The notes below the pieces were generated by a model that saw only the letters and a list, made by a program, of their open reading frames with translations, ran no database searches and was not told the DNA's origin. Below are positions 1 through 9,227 of a stretch of 64,000 nt of DNA, in pieces (the first letter of the stretch is position 1; every line of letters begins with the position of its first letter). Made by a program: the position numbers and the translations under genes. Source of the stretch: an uncultured Arenicella sp. (lineage in GTDB: Bacteria; Pseudomonadota; Gammaproteobacteria; Arenicellales; Arenicellaceae); the NCBI GenBank assembly GCA_937974565.1, contig CALJWL010000029.1, forward strand, positions 1 through 64,000, given 5' to 3'.

Positions 1-187
1 CCGTACGACTGACGTAACAGGCGCTTGTGAATTGCCTGACGGCGTTGAGATGGTTATGCCTGGCGACAACATTAAGATGAACGTTGAGTTGATCGCTCCG
101 ATTGCAATGGAAGAAGGTCTTCGTTTTGCGATTCGTGAAGGCGGTCGTACTGTTGGTGCTGGCGTTGTGGCCAAAATCAACGACTAA
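1..187 (+). CDS. tuf: Elongation factor Tu, C-terminal end (partial)
   Basis: Only the last 61 codons are present, in frame from base 2, ending at TAA 185-187. The translation contains [12 protein letters not shown] and the terminal block [19 protein letters not shown], which is the conserved end of domain III of EF-Tu, the GTPase that brings aminoacyl-tRNA to the ribosome. The gene begins outside the window, so its G domain cannot be checked. It sits upstream of tRNA-Trp and secE-nusG, the usual position of the tufB copy in Gammaproteobacteria. A terminator follows about 260 bases later. Confidence 0.97.
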   Translation, partial: RTTDVTGACELPDGVEMVMPGDNIKMNVELIAPIAMEEGLRFAIREGGRTVGAGVVAKIND

Positions 188-218
188 GTATTCGTTTTTG
201 TTCTGACTCTTTATGTGG

Positions 219-284
219 TGGTTGGCGTTATTGATAAATGCTCACGTACGTACTCAGTACGTTCCGTTTTTGAAGCGCCAACCA
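219..284. repeat. Inverted repeat downstream of tuf
   Basis: The arms TGGTTGGCG (219-227) and CGCCAACCA (276-284) are perfectly complementary and enclose a second small palindrome, ACGTACT-C-AGTACGT. Neither strand has a T-run after it, so it is not a typical terminator. It may stabilise the tuf mRNA 3' end or be a dispersed repeat. The second idea needs a genome-wide search. Confidence 0.5.
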
Positions 285-450
285 TCTGACTCAAAACAAA
301 ATCCAAACACTTAGTGGTTTTAAATTGAATTGACTGGCCGCTTTGAGGTTCGTTAATTCACCGCTTTTTATGTTTTTAAGGCAGTTTTTTTGAAGCAAAA
401 AACAGCAAAGTTTATTTGTAAATAAGCCTTTATTCGGGCTGGATAAACTT

Positions 451-481
451 GGTGGGTTAATGTATATTAGCCCACCTTTTT
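451..481 (+). terminator. Intrinsic terminator of tuf
   Basis: GGTGGG-T-TAAT / ATTA-G-CCCACC forms a stem with one T-G wobble and a GTAT loop, followed directly by five T residues. A second hairpin (arms AAGTTTAT 408-415 and ATAAACTT 443-450, with inner AGCC/GGCT) lies just upstream. Together they should end tuf transcription and separate it from the tRNA-Trp/secE unit. Confidence 0.85.
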
Positions 482-579
482 GCGTATATGGCTTGTAAGG
501 TGGTTGGTTTTCTTTGCAAGCTGTTGATTTTTAATAAAAAATATCAACAAAAATTTATTTGATTTTAATATTTTAGTTT

Positions 580-655
580 AGGCCAGTAGCTCAATTGGCA
601 GAGCGACGGTCTCCAAAACCGTAGGTTGGGGGTTCGATTCCCTCCTGGCCTGCCA
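580..655 (+). tRNA. tRNA-Trp (anticodon CCA)
   Basis: This is a full 76-base cloverleaf with acceptor AGGCCAG/CTGGCCT, D-arm GCTC...GAGC, anticodon loop CTCCAAA with CCA at 613-615, T-arm loop TTCGATT and an encoded 3' CCA. The position between tuf and secE is conserved in many Gammaproteobacteria. No convincing promoter was seen between the tuf terminator and the tRNA. Confidence 0.97.
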
Positions 656-1013
656 CTAAACTAAGCTGTTTGATTGAAATTAGATGTTTCGGGCGCACGT
701 TTGCTTTACTGGGTGCCAAAAGCATTCAGGCTGCAAAGAAGGCGTTGGCCCTGTATTCAGCTATTTGATTGTTGGTTCTTGGTGTCGAAGTATTGAGTTT
801 TACTGGTATTTCGAATTGACGGTAACTCGGTTGCAAGCTGTACGTTAACAAACCGTACGTTAAATAGGGCGGTAAGGTAAGCCTTAGTCGTAACTAATAA
901 GAGTATGAGTGAGTGGCGAGCTGTTGCAATAAGAAAGTAGCTTGTGCCGATTGCCTTATTGTGAGCGTTGTTATTAAACAGGCTAGAGAAATTTAGCCAA
1001 ACCAAAAGATAGC

Positions 1014-1376
1014 ATGAATAAAGTAAAGATTATTTTAGCACTCGTCGTACTGTGTACAGGCATTTACGTTTACTACGCTTTTCCTGATTTGGTGGGTGGT
1101 GAAGTGTCAACCTTGGCACCGGTTGCGGTGTTGTTGGTTTCTATTCTCGCGGCTATTGGTATTGCGGCGACCTCAGAATCAGGTCGTGCATTAATCGAGT
1201 TCTCCAAAGGTTCTCAGATCGAGTTGCGAAAAATGGTGTGGCCTACCAAGCAAGAGACCATGCAAACAACCATGATTGTGTTGGTAATGGTGGTGTTGGT
1301 TGCTCTATTTTTATGGCTGATCGATATAGCGGTATTTGAAGTTATTTACGATCTACTACTGGGCGTAGACAACTAA
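1014..1376 (+). CDS. secE: Preprotein translocase subunit SecE
   Basis: This 120-residue protein has three hydrophobic segments (about residues 4-22, 34-52 and 88-112). It carries the conserved SecE cytoplasmic motif, visible as IELRKMVWPTKQET at about residues 69-82. SecE clamps SecY in the inner-membrane SecYEG channel. The three-helix form matches E. coli SecE (127 aa) rather than the one-helix form. The gene is followed by nusG after 83 bases, the normal arrangement. The ribosome binding site is weak (AAAGAT upstream of the ATG). Confidence 0.96.
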   Translation: MNKVKIILALVVLCTGIYVYYAFPDLVGGEVSTLAPVAVLLVSILAAIGIAATSESGRALIEFSKGSQIELRKMVWPTKQETMQTTMIVLVMVVLVALFLWLIDIAVFEVIYDLLLGVDN

Positions 1377-1459
1377 GCGTTTTATTGTAAGCGGTCATAA
1401 CAGTGCAGTCATACTTTGTGGCGCCAGATTAATTAAACTCTACTTTTAAAAGGTAAGTG

Positions 1460-2050
1460 ATGTCAGACAATCCAGCGATAGATCAGATGTTAGAAGAAGC
1501 AGAGACTGCCCCGAAGCAGGACATGCAGTGGTTTGTTGTTCAGGCTTTTTCCAACTATGAAAAGCGGGTACAGTTGGCATTGCAAGAGAGTATTGAGCGT
1601 CACGGAATGCAAGATTTGTTTGGCGAAATACTGGTTCCGACCGAAGAAGTGGTTGAAATGCGTGCTGGCCAAAAGCGCACCAGTGAGCGGAAATTTTTCC
1701 CAGGGTATGTGTTAGTGCAAATGATCATGAATGATGATACTTGGCACTTGGTGAAAAGCACGCCGCGCGTTTCTGGTTTTATTGGTGGCAAAGCGTCCGA
1801 TCCAACACCATTAACGGATCGTGAAGCTCAAGCTATTTTACAACAAGTGCAAGACGGCTCAGATCAACCCAAGCATAAGTTTTCTTTTGAGCCAGGTGAG
1901 TTGGTTCGTGTTACCGAAGGGCCATTTGCCGACTTTAATGGTACCGTTGAAGACGTTAATTACGAGAAGTCGAAGTTGCGTGTTGCGGTGTCTATTTTTG
2001 GTCGATCCACGCCGGTGGAATTGGATTTTGGTCAGGTTGAGAAAGGCTGA
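1460..2050 (+). CDS. nusG: Transcription elongation/antitermination factor NusG
   Basis: This 196-residue protein has the NGN domain at the N-terminus ([19 protein letters not shown], then [10 protein letters not shown]) and a C-terminal KOW domain ([21 protein letters not shown]). NusG binds the RNA polymerase clamp through the NGN domain, and ribosomal protein S10 or Rho through the KOW domain. I chose the ATG at 1460 over the in-frame GTG at 1457, because AAAAGG ends six bases upstream of the ATG. Its length is close to the usual value of about 180. It is cotranscribed with secE. Confidence 0.97.
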   Translation: MSDNPAIDQMLEEAETAPKQDMQWFVVQAFSNYEKRVQLALQESIERHGMQDLFGEILVPTEEVVEMRAGQKRTSERKFFPGYVLVQMIMNDDTWHLVKSTPRVSGFIGGKASDPTPLTDREAQAILQQVQDGSDQPKHKFSFEPGELVRVTEGPFADFNGTVEDVNYEKSKLRVAVSIFGRSTPVELDFGQVEKG

Positions 2051-2084
2051 TTTCTGAAGCGATTGGCGATACTTGAGTGTTGTT

Positions 2085-2145
2085 GTGATTCGCACATTAA
2101 GTGTTTAGGTGTTTTAGCACGCTTTGCGTTGTAAGTGCGAATCAC
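2085..2145 (+). other. Hairpin between nusG and rplK
   Basis: GTGATTCGCAC (2085-2095) and GTGCGAATCAC (2135-2145) are perfect 11-base complements with a 39-base loop region. No T-run follows, so it is more likely a processing or mRNA-stability element at the end of secE-nusG than a strong terminator. Confidence 0.5.
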
Positions 2146-2197
2146 GCTTAGCTCATGCGTCACGGTTTACCCCAAAAAGTTGTTATATAAGCGACTT

Positions 2198-2225
2198 TTG
2201 TAAATTGATTGTTAAGTTTTATAAG
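2198..2225 (+). promoter_or_regulatory. Candidate sigma-70 promoter for rplKA
   Basis: TTGTAA (2198-2203) and TATAAG (2220-2225) are separated by 16 bases. They match the -35 and -10 consensus at four and five of six positions. It lies about 150 bases upstream of rplK, inside the 327-base gap after nusG, where E. coli also has the L11 operon promoter. Assigned by inspection only. Confidence 0.4.
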
Positions 2226-2377
2226 AATTTGCCCTGTTTGTTGCGGGGCTTGAGTTTGGTCGGCAAACTTTGTCGCTTACTTAAAAAAGCAACGAATTAA
2301 ATTTAACCGGGGAGTTGGTGTTGCGCCAACGTTTGCACCCAAATAGGGTTTCTTTAGAAACCTTGGAGTATTTGAAA

Positions 2378-2803
2378 ATGGCTAAAAAAGTTGATGCTTT
2401 GATTAAGCTTCAAGTGCCTGCTGGTGGCGCTAACCCTAGTCCTCCTGTTGGTCCTGCTTTGGGGCAACACGGTGTAAACATTATGGAATTCTGTAAGGCG
2501 TTCAATGCCGCTACGCAAGAAATGGAAAAAGGCTTGCCTGTTCCAGTTGTGATTACGGTGTACGCAGATAAGAGTTTCACTTACATCATGAAAACTCCGC
2601 CTGCTTCAGTTTTGTTGAAGAAAGCAGCCGGTATCCAAAAAGGTTCTGGTGTTCCTCACACTGATAAAGTGGGTAAGGTGACGCGAGCGCAACTAGAAGA
2701 GATTGCGCAAACCAAAATGGCTGATCTAAATGCATACGACATGGACGCAGCGGTGAAAATCATCGCCGGTTCTGCTCGTAGCATGGGCATTGAAACTGAG
2801 TAA
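2378..2803 (+). CDS. rplK: 50S ribosomal protein L11
   Basis: This 141-residue protein has the L11 signature [20 protein letters not shown] near the N-terminus and the RNA-binding C-terminal domain ending in [12 protein letters not shown]11 binds the GTPase-associated region of 23S rRNA and takes part in factor binding and RelA activation. The ATG at 2378 is preceded by TTGGAG. An upstream TTG would add 21 residues that are not part of the family, so it was rejected. rplA follows 14 bases later. Confidence 0.98.
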   Translation: MAKKVDALIKLQVPAGGANPSPPVGPALGQHGVNIMEFCKAFNAATQEMEKGLPVPVVITVYADKSFTYIMKTPPASVLLKKAAGIQKGSGVPHTDKVGKVTRAQLEEIAQTKMADLNAYDMDAAVKIIAGSARSMGIETE

Positions 2804-2817
2804 GCGAGGTATTGGTC

Positions 2818-3516
2818 ATGGCAAAAGTGAATAAACGTATGCAAGCGATTACTGAAAAAGTAGACGCTGACAAATTCTACGCATTAGACGAAGCATTTTC
2901 GTTGGCAAAAGACACGGCTTCGGCTAAGTTTGATGAAAGCGTAGACGTGGCAATCAACCTAGGGGTGGATGCGCGTAAATCGGATCAAGCCGTTCGTGGT
3001 GCCACTGTGCTGCCAAAAGGTACGGGTAAAACCGTTCGAGTGGCTGTGTTTACCGACGGAGACAATGTTGCGAAAGCTGAAGAAGCGGGCGCAGACATTG
3101 TTGGTATGGATGACTTGGCGGCCAAAGTTAAGGCGGGCGAGATGGATTTCGATATCGTTATCGCAAGCCCAGACGCCATGCGTGTTGTTGGCCAGTTAGG
3201 TCAAATTTTGGGGCCACGTGGCATGATGCCAAACCCGAAAACAGGCACTGTGTCTGCGGATGTTGCAACGGCTGTTCGCAACGCAAAAGCAGGCCAGGTT
3301 CAATTTCGTATTGATAAAGCCGGCATTATCCATTCGACGATTGGTAAAGCTTCTTTTTCGGCGGAAGACTTGACGGAAAATTTTAATGCTCTTTTAGCGG
3401 CGTTGCATAAAGCAAAGCCAGCTTCTGCAAAAGGGCAGTACTTTAAACGAGTGTCTGTTTCTACCACAATGGGAACGGGCATTAGAATTGACAGACAAAC
3501 ATTACCCCAATTTTAA
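2818..3516 (+). CDS. rplA: 50S ribosomal protein L1
   Basis: This 232-residue protein contains the L1 signature region [19 protein letters not shown] at about residues 127-145. L1 forms the L1 stalk of the 50S subunit and represses its own operon in E. coli by binding the mRNA leader. The ATG at 2818 has GAGGT seven bases upstream; a TTG at 2812 was rejected. The last residues ([10 protein letters not shown]) differ from the usual Ser/Ala-rich end, but the core is complete. Confidence 0.98.
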   Translation: MAKVNKRMQAITEKVDADKFYALDEAFSLAKDTASAKFDESVDVAINLGVDARKSDQAVRGATVLPKGTGKTVRVAVFTDGDNVAKAEEAGADIVGMDDLAAKVKAGEMDFDIVIASPDAMRVVGQLGQILGPRGMMPNPKTGTVSADVATAVRNAKAGQVQFRIDKAGIIHSTIGKASFSAEDLTENFNALLAALHKAKPASAKGQYFKRVSVSTTMGTGIRIDRQTLPQF

Positions 3517-3859
3517 TCGTTAGCGGCGATTTTGCGTTCACTTTTCGTTATCCACTGGTTTATATGCGATTTGCATGCACACCACACCAGTGGATGGCTC
3601 AATTGAACACAAAATTCACCCGCTGAAGAATTAAAGTTGAATGTTTTCTGTTATTGGGTGTCTTTCGGCTTTCGAGCTGAAAGGCGTGTCAAAGACCGTA
3701 GGTGAATTCGTTCTTATACGTTTTAGTTCGAAGTCTTAATTTCCTGCGTAGATGGTGTCCCCAGACAAGTTTTGTATTTTTGGCTCTTTGTCTTAATAGC
3801 GACAGTGAGTTGGGTTTGTAAAACTGATTTAGGGTGCCAAAACTGGAGGTAGCTCTGAT
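3517..3859 (+). promoter_or_regulatory. rplJ leader, probable L10-binding autoregulatory RNA
   Basis: This 343-base non-coding stretch precedes rplJ, as in other Gammaproteobacteria where L10(L12)4 binds the leader to repress translation. Two good hairpins are visible: ATCCACTGG (3550-3558) with CCAGTGGAT (3587-3595), and CTTTCGGC (3662-3669) with GCTGAAAG (3676-3683) around a TTTCGA loop. The second is flanked by GGTGTC and GGCGTGTC. The position is convincing, but the exact L10 site was not proven. Confidence 0.6.
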
Positions 3860-4384
3860 ATGAGCCTAAATCTTGATCAAAAGAAACAGGTCGTTGAAGA
3901 CGTCTCTGCCGTAGTCGGTAATGCGCAAGCTACCGTTATTGCTGAGTACCGCGGATTAACCGTAGAGCAAATGAAAACTCTGCGTCGCGAAGCTCACGAC
4001 AATAATGTGTACGTACGTGTGATTAAGAACACGCTTCTTCGTCGCGCGGTGCAAGACACCGATCACGCATGCTTAGACGAGCATTTGGTAGGACCTTTAG
4101 CATTCGCTGCGTCGGAAGACCCAGTGGCTGTTGCTAAAATCCTTAACAAATACGCGAAAGAGTATGACGCTCTGGAAATCAAAGGCGGTTCAATGAACGG
4201 CTCTATGCTTTCTGATAGCGAAATCAAAGCACTAGCACAACTTCCGAGCCGTGATGAGTTGTTGGCGAAACTAATGGGCACTATGCAAGCGCCTGTTGCT
4301 AAGTTCGTTCAAACGCTTAATGAGGTTCCAACTAAGTTCGCACGTGGTTTGGCTGCAGTAAGAGACGCGAAAGACGCAGCGTAA
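3860..4384 (+). CDS. rplJ: 50S ribosomal protein L10
   Basis: This 174-residue protein starts MSLNLDQKKQVVEDVSAVV and contains the L10 core ATVIAEYRGLTVEQMKTLRR, followed by NTLLRRAV. L10 anchors the L7/L12 dimers to the ribosome stalk base. GGAGG lies nine bases upstream of the ATG. rplL follows after 78 bases. Expression is probably controlled by the leader immediately upstream. Confidence 0.98.
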   Translation: MSLNLDQKKQVVEDVSAVVGNAQATVIAEYRGLTVEQMKTLRREAHDNNVYVRVIKNTLLRRAVQDTDHACLDEHLVGPLAFAASEDPVAVAKILNKYAKEYDALEIKGGSMNGSMLSDSEIKALAQLPSRDELLAKLMGTMQAPVAKFVQTLNEVPTKFARGLAAVRDAKDAA

Positions 4385-4462
4385 GCTTCGTTTTATAACG
4401 ATTCGTTTCAACCAGTTTTTACATTTTATTTTTTTGGGCGATGAGCCCGCGAGGTTTTACAA

Positions 4463-4834
4463 ATGAGTAAACAAGATATCTTAGAAGCAATTGCTTCAAT
4501 GTCAGTACTTGAGCTTTCTGAACTAATCACAGAGATGGAAGAAAAATTCGGCGTATCAGCGGCGGCGGCGGCAGTTGCTGTTGCAGCACCTTCGGCTGAT
4601 GGCGCAGCGGCGGCTGAAGAGAAAGACGAGTTTGACGTTGTTCTTACTGGCTTTGGCGACAATAAAGTTGCGGTAATTAAAGCGGTACGTGCCGCTACTG
4701 GTCTTGGCTTGAAAGAAGCTAAAGAGATGGTAGAAGGCGCTCCTGCAGCTTTGAAAGAAGCTGTGGCAAAAGGCGAAGCTGAAGAGCTTAAGAAGACTCT
4801 TGAAGAAGCCGGTGCTTCTGTAGAGTTGAAGTAA
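4463..4834 (+). CDS. rplL: 50S ribosomal protein L7/L12
   Basis: This 123-residue protein has an N-terminal dimerisation domain ([20 protein letters not shown]), an Ala-rich hinge at about residues 33-52, and the globular C-terminal domain with [20 protein letters not shown] and [15 protein letters not shown]. It forms the multimeric stalk that recruits translation GTPases. The length matches the family (about 120). The Shine-Dalgarno is GAGG. Confidence 0.98.
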   Translation: MSKQDILEAIASMSVLELSELITEMEEKFGVSAAAAAVAVAAPSADGAAAAEEKDEFDVVLTGFGDNKVAVIKAVRAATGLGLKEAKEMVEGAPAALKEAVAKGEAEELKKTLEEAGASVELK

Positions 4835-4905
4835 GAGATTGCTGTCTCTTGCTGTTGAGCCGACATGTAATTCGGGCTCAACTGGCTTCAGAGAATCTGA
4901 AGCTT

Positions 4906-4959
4906 AAGCGGAAAAGTACCAAGGCTGATCGGCGTTTGTCGGTCGGCCTTAGTCCGCTT
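4906..4959 (+). other. Long hairpin between rplL and rpoB (probable mRNA processing site)
   Basis: Two stacked stems are visible. The outer stem is AAGCGGA (4906-4912) with TCCGCTT (4953-4959). The inner stem is AAGGCTGATC (4921-4930) with GGTCGGCCTT (4941-4950), which pairs fully if G-U pairs are allowed. There is no T-run. In E. coli the rplL-rpoB spacer holds an attenuator and an RNase III cleavage site, so the same role is inferred here. Confidence 0.6.
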
Positions 4960-5089
4960 CTGAATGACGAGAAAAGTAATCATCATTCAGTCTACTTTAT
5001 TAGTGAATTCCAGAGATGTTGTTGCGAACTTTTAGAAACAAAAGTACTCGAACAACGACTCTTAAGCTTGTAAAAAACGAGGTTATCCA

Positions 5090-8000
5090 ATGGGCTACTC
5101 TTTTACCGAAAAGAAGCGTTTACGTAAGAGTTTTTCAAAGCGTCCTGAAGGCGTTTTACCAATTCCTTACTTATTAGAGACTCAGTTAGAGTCATATCGT
5201 AAATTTTTACAAGCAGATGCCGATCCAGATACTCGGCCTGAGTTAGGTTTACAAGCCGCTTTTAAGTCGGTGTTTCCGATTGAAAGTTTTAACGGCAGCG
5301 CGGCTCTTGAATTTGTGAGCTATCGTTTAGGCGTGCCGGCGTTTGACGTGCGTGAGTGTCAGCAAAGAGGCTTGATCTTCTCTGCGCCTTTGCGCGTAAA
5401 AATGCGGTTGGTGATTTACAACAAAGAAGAAGGTAAATCGACAGGCGCTAAGACCATCAAAGAAGTGAAAGAACAAGAGGTTTATCTGGGTGACATGCCT
5501 TTGATGACCGATAACGGAACCTTTGTCATTAATGGCACTGAGCGTGTTGTGGTTGCACAGCTGCACCGTTCGCCAGGGGTGTTCTTTGACCACGACCGTG
5601 GTAAGACTCACTCGTCAGGCAAGCTGCTTTTCTCATCTAGAATTATCCCTTACCGTGGATCATGGCTGGATTTTGAGTTTGATCCTAAAGACTTAGTGTT
5701 CATCCGTATTGATCGACGTCGCAAATTGGCGGCGACGATATTGCTGCGTGCGTTGGGTTACACAACGCAAGAAATTCTTGAGTTGTTTTTCCAGAACGAC
5801 ACGTTCAATGTTAGCGCTAAAGAAGTATCCTTAAACTTGGTGCCTGCGCGCATGCGTGGTGAACAGTTAGCGTTTGATATTACCGCTGGTAAGAAAAAGG
5901 CGGACATCATTGTCGAAGCTGGTCGTCGCATTACAGCTCGTCATATTCGCCAGATGGAAGAAGCCAACTTGAAATCAATCGTTGTTCCTAACGATTATTT
6001 TATTGGTCGTACTTTAGCTAAAGACATTGCTGACAAAGAAACTGGCGAGTTGTTGGCCGAAGCAAACCAAGTGGTAACAGCAGAACTAATTGAAGCCTTC
6101 GTAGAAAAGAAAGTAAAGACCGTTGACGTTATTTACACCAATGACTTGGATGAAGGGCCGTACGTGTCCGAAACGTTACGTATCGACCCTACGAGCAGTG
6201 AGTTAGAGGCGCAAGTTGAAATCTATCGAATGATGCGCCCAGGTGAGCCACCGACAAAAGAAGCAGCTCAGGGCTTGTTTGCGAATATGTTCTTTAACGC
6301 CGATCGATATGATTTATCGTCTGTTGGTCGAATGAAATTCAATCGACGATTGAATCGCGAATCGGATACTGGCGAAGGCGTTCTCAGCAAAGACGACATC
6401 ATTGAAGTGATGAAGACGTTGATAGACCTGAAAAATGGTAAGGGTGATATCGATGACATTGATAACCTTGGCAATCGTCGTGTGCGTTCCGTCGGTGAGT
6501 TGGTCGAAAATCAATTTCGCGTCGGTTTGGTTCGTGTAGAACGTGCTGTTCGTGAGCGTTTAACATTGGCTGAAGCTGAAGGTTTAACACCACAAGACTT
6601 AATTAATGCAAAACCCGTGTCTGCGGTTGTTAAAGAGTTTTTTGGCTCTTCGCAATTGTCTCAATTTATGGACCAAACCAATCCATTGTCTGAAGTCACA
6701 CACAAACGTCGTGTTTCAGCGTTGGGCCCCGGTGGTTTGACTCGTGAGCGTGCGGGCTTTGAGGTTCGAGACGTACACCCCACACATTATGGTCGTGTCT
6801 GCCCGATTGAAACCCCTGAGGGGCCTAATATTGGCCTAATTAATTCGTTAGCGGTGTTTGCACGCACCAACGACTACGGGTTTCTTGAGACTCCGTATGT
6901 CAAGGTTGAAAACGGCAAAGTAACTGAAGATGTTGCATATTTGTCTGCAATTGAAGAGCGTAAATTCGTTATCGCGCAAGCGAACGCCGAAGTTGATGCG
7001 AACGGTAATTTGACGGATGAGTTGGTCAATTGCCGGCATCAAAACGAATTTTCATTGGCAACACCCGAGCAGGTTGAGTTTATCGATGTTGCACCATCAC
7101 AAATTGTGTCGGTTGCAGCTTCGCTAATTCCATTTTTAGAACACGATGACGCGAACCGTGCGTTAATGGGTTCAAACATGCAACGCCAAGCCGTGCCCAC
7201 TATCCGCAGTGAAAAGCCGCTAGTAGGAACCGGTATGGAACGTACTGTTGCGGTGGATTCAGGTGTGGCATTAACCGCTAAACGTGGCGGTAAAGTTGAA
7301 TCTGTGGATGCGGCACGTATTGTTGTGCGCGTGCATGAAGACGAAGTAAGCGACGGTGATTCAGGTGTGGATATTTACAACCTGACTAAATACACGCGCT
7401 CAAACCAAAACACGAACATCAACCAACGCCCATTAGTCAAAGGCGGCGACACCATTGAGCGTGGCGACGTACTGGCTGACGGGCCTTCAACGGATATGGG
7501 TGAGTTGGCGTTGGGCCGTAACGTGTTGATGGCGTTCATGCCTTGGAATGGTTACAACTTTGAGGACTCGATTCTTATTTCTGAGAATTTGGTGAAAGAG
7601 GACGTATACACTACGATTCACATTGAAGAGTTGACCTGCGTTGCTCGTGACACCAAACTTGGCTCTGAGGAGGTGACGCGTGATATTCCAAACGTTGGTG
7701 AGCATGCGCTTGGCCGTTTGGACGAGGCCGGAATCGTTTACGTTGGCGCTGAGGTTAAAGGCGGCGACATTCTGGTTGGTAAAGTGACGCCAAAGGGTGA
7801 AACTCAGTTAACCCCAGAAGAAAAACTGCTGCGTGCAATTTTCGGTGAGAAAGCGTCTGACGTAAAAGACACGTCTTTACGAGTGCCTTCATCAATGAAA
7901 GGTACGGTAATTGATGTGCAAGTATTTACGCGTGACGGTGTTGAGAAAGACACTCGTGCGCTTGCTAATGAAGAATCCGAATTAGCCAGTATTCGTAAAG

Positions 8001-9190
8001 ACTTGAATGAACAGTTCCGCATTGTTGAAGAAGATACGTACGATCGTATTGAAAATCTTCTTAAGAATAAAGAGATTGTTCGCGCACCTGGTTTAAAGAA
8101 GGGGCAGAAAATAACCGACGCTTATCTGTCTGAACTTGAGCGCGCAAAATGGGTTGAGATCAGTCTCACGAATGCCGATGCCGCTGATAAAATAGAACAG
8201 TTGTTTGAAAGCTTAGATCAGCAACGGACTTATTTTGACGAGCTGTTTGACGAGAAGCGTGGCAAATTAGAGGCCGGTGATGACCTTGCGCCGGGCGTGT
8301 TGAAGATGGTTAAAGTCTTCGTGGCCATCAAGCGCCGTTTACAGCCGGGCGATAAAATGGCTGGCCGTCACGGTAACAAAGGTGTTATTTCTAAGATTGT
8401 GCCAGTTGAAGATATGCCATTTATGGAAGACGGCACCACGGTTGATATCGTGTTGAACCCATTGGGTGTGCCTTCACGTATGAATGTTGGACAGGTGTTA
8501 GAAACACACTTAGGTTGGGCCGCCGCGGGTCTGGGCAAGAAGATCGACGAAATGTTGCGCAAGCAGCAGTCGGCGGATGACATGCGCGACTTCCTAGGCA
8601 AGGTTTACAACACCAGCGGTAAAGCTGAAGATTTGAAAGCACTTAATGACGACGAAGTTATTGAAATGGCTGGCAATCTGCGCAAAGGCGTGCCGATGGC
8701 AACGCCGGTGTTTGATGGCGCTGCTGAAACTGAAATCAAAGGCATGTTGGAGCTGGCAGGTTTGCCGACCTCAGGCCAAACCACCTTGTTTGATGGGCGT
8801 ACGGGCGAACAATTTGATCGACCTGTAACGGTTGGTTACATGTACATCTTGAAGTTGAATCACTTGATTGACGATAAGATGCACGCACGATCAACGGGGC
8901 CATACAGCTTGATTACACAGCAGCCACTGGGCGGTAAAGCGCAATTTGGTGGTCAACGTTTTGGTGAGATGGAGGTGTGGGCATTAGAAGCTTATGGCGC
9001 GGCATACACCTTGCAAGAAATGTTAACGGTTAAGTCCGATGACGTGAGCGGTCGTACGAAAATGTACGAAAACATTGTTAAGGGTAACTATCAGGTGGAA
9101 GCAAATATGCCTGAGTCGTTTAATGTACTCGTTAAAGAGATCCGGTCTTTGGGTCTGAATATCGAGTTACAAGAAGACGAAGTTGAGTAA
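5090..9190 (+). CDS. rpoB: DNA-directed RNA polymerase subunit beta
   Basis: This 1366-residue protein is close to E. coli RpoB (1342). The rifampicin-pocket region reads [18 protein letters not shown] and then [20 protein letters not shown], with wild-type residues at the classic resistance positions that can be seen. Other landmarks are [34 protein letters not shown] near the active centre and [20 protein letters not shown] near the C-terminus. It is transcribed from the rplJL promoter through the hairpin upstream. The ATG at 5090 has GAGG ten bases away. rpoC follows after 37 bases. Confidence 0.99.
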   Translation: MGYSFTEKKRLRKSFSKRPEGVLPIPYLLETQLESYRKFLQADADPDTRPELGLQAAFKSVFPIESFNGSAALEFVSYRLGVPAFDVRECQQRGLIFSAPLRVKMRLVIYNKEEGKSTGAKTIKEVKEQEVYLGDMPLMTDNGTFVINGTERVVVAQLHRSPGVFFDHDRGKTHSSGKLLFSSRIIPYRGSWLDFEFDPKDLVFIRIDRRRKLAATILLRALGYTTQEILELFFQNDTFNVSAKEVSLNLVPARMRGEQLAFDITAGKKKADIIVEAGRRITARHIRQMEEANLKSIVVPNDYFIGRTLAKDIADKETGELLAEANQVVTAELIEAFVEKKVKTVDVIYTNDLDEGPYVSETLRIDPTSSELEAQVEIYRMMRPGEPPTKEAAQGLFANMFFNADRYDLSSVGRMKFNRRLNRESDTGEGVLSKDDIIEVMKTLIDLKNGKGDIDDIDNLGNRRVRSVGELVENQFRVGLVRVERAVRERLTLAEAEGLTPQDLINAKPVSAVVKEFFGSSQLSQFMDQTNPLSEVTHKRRVSALGPGGLTRERAGFEVRDVHPTHYGRVCPIETPEGPNIGLINSLAVFARTNDYGFLETPYVKVENGKVTEDVAYLSAIEERKFVIAQANAEVDANGNLTDELVNCRHQNEFSLATPEQVEFIDVAPSQIVSVAASLIPFLEHDDANRALMGSNMQRQAVPTIRSEKPLVGTGMERTVAVDSGVALTAKRGGKVESVDAARIVVRVHEDEVSDGDSGVDIYNLTKYTRSNQNTNINQRPLVKGGDTIERGDVLADGPSTDMGELALGRNVLMAFMPWNGYNFEDSILISENLVKEDVYTTIHIEELTCVARDTKLGSEEVTRDIPNVGEHALGRLDEAGIVYVGAEVKGGDILVGKVTPKGETQLTPEEKLLRAIFGEKASDVKDTSLRVPSSMKGTVIDVQVFTRDGVEKDTRALANEESELASIRKDLNEQFRIVEEDTYDRIENLLKNKEIVRAPGLKKGQKITDAYLSELERAKWVEISLTNADAADKIEQLFESLDQQRTYFDELFDEKRGKLEAGDDLAPGVLKMVKVFVAIKRRLQPGDKMAGRHGNKGVISKIVPVEDMPFMEDGTTVDIVLNPLGVPSRMNVGQVLETHLGWAAAGLGKKIDEMLRKQQSADDMRDFLGKVYNTSGKAEDLKALNDDEVIEMAGNLRKGVPMATPVFDGAAETEIKGMLELAGLPTSGQTTLFDGRTGEQFDRPVTVGYMYILKLNHLIDDKMHARSTGPYSLITQQPLGGKAQFGGQRFGEMEVWALEAYGAAYTLQEMLTVKSDDVSGRTKMYENIVKGNYQVEANMPESFNVLVKEIRSLGLNIELQEDEVE

Positions 9191-9227
9191 TCAATTTACC
9201 GTTACCTAAATATTTGAGGAATAAACA

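Noticed and set aside
4426-4881. 151-codon open frame on the minus strand over rplL
   Set aside because: It is the mirror of the Ala-rich rplL gene. Its Ser/Ala-rich translation follows from rplL codon use, and rplL is certain.
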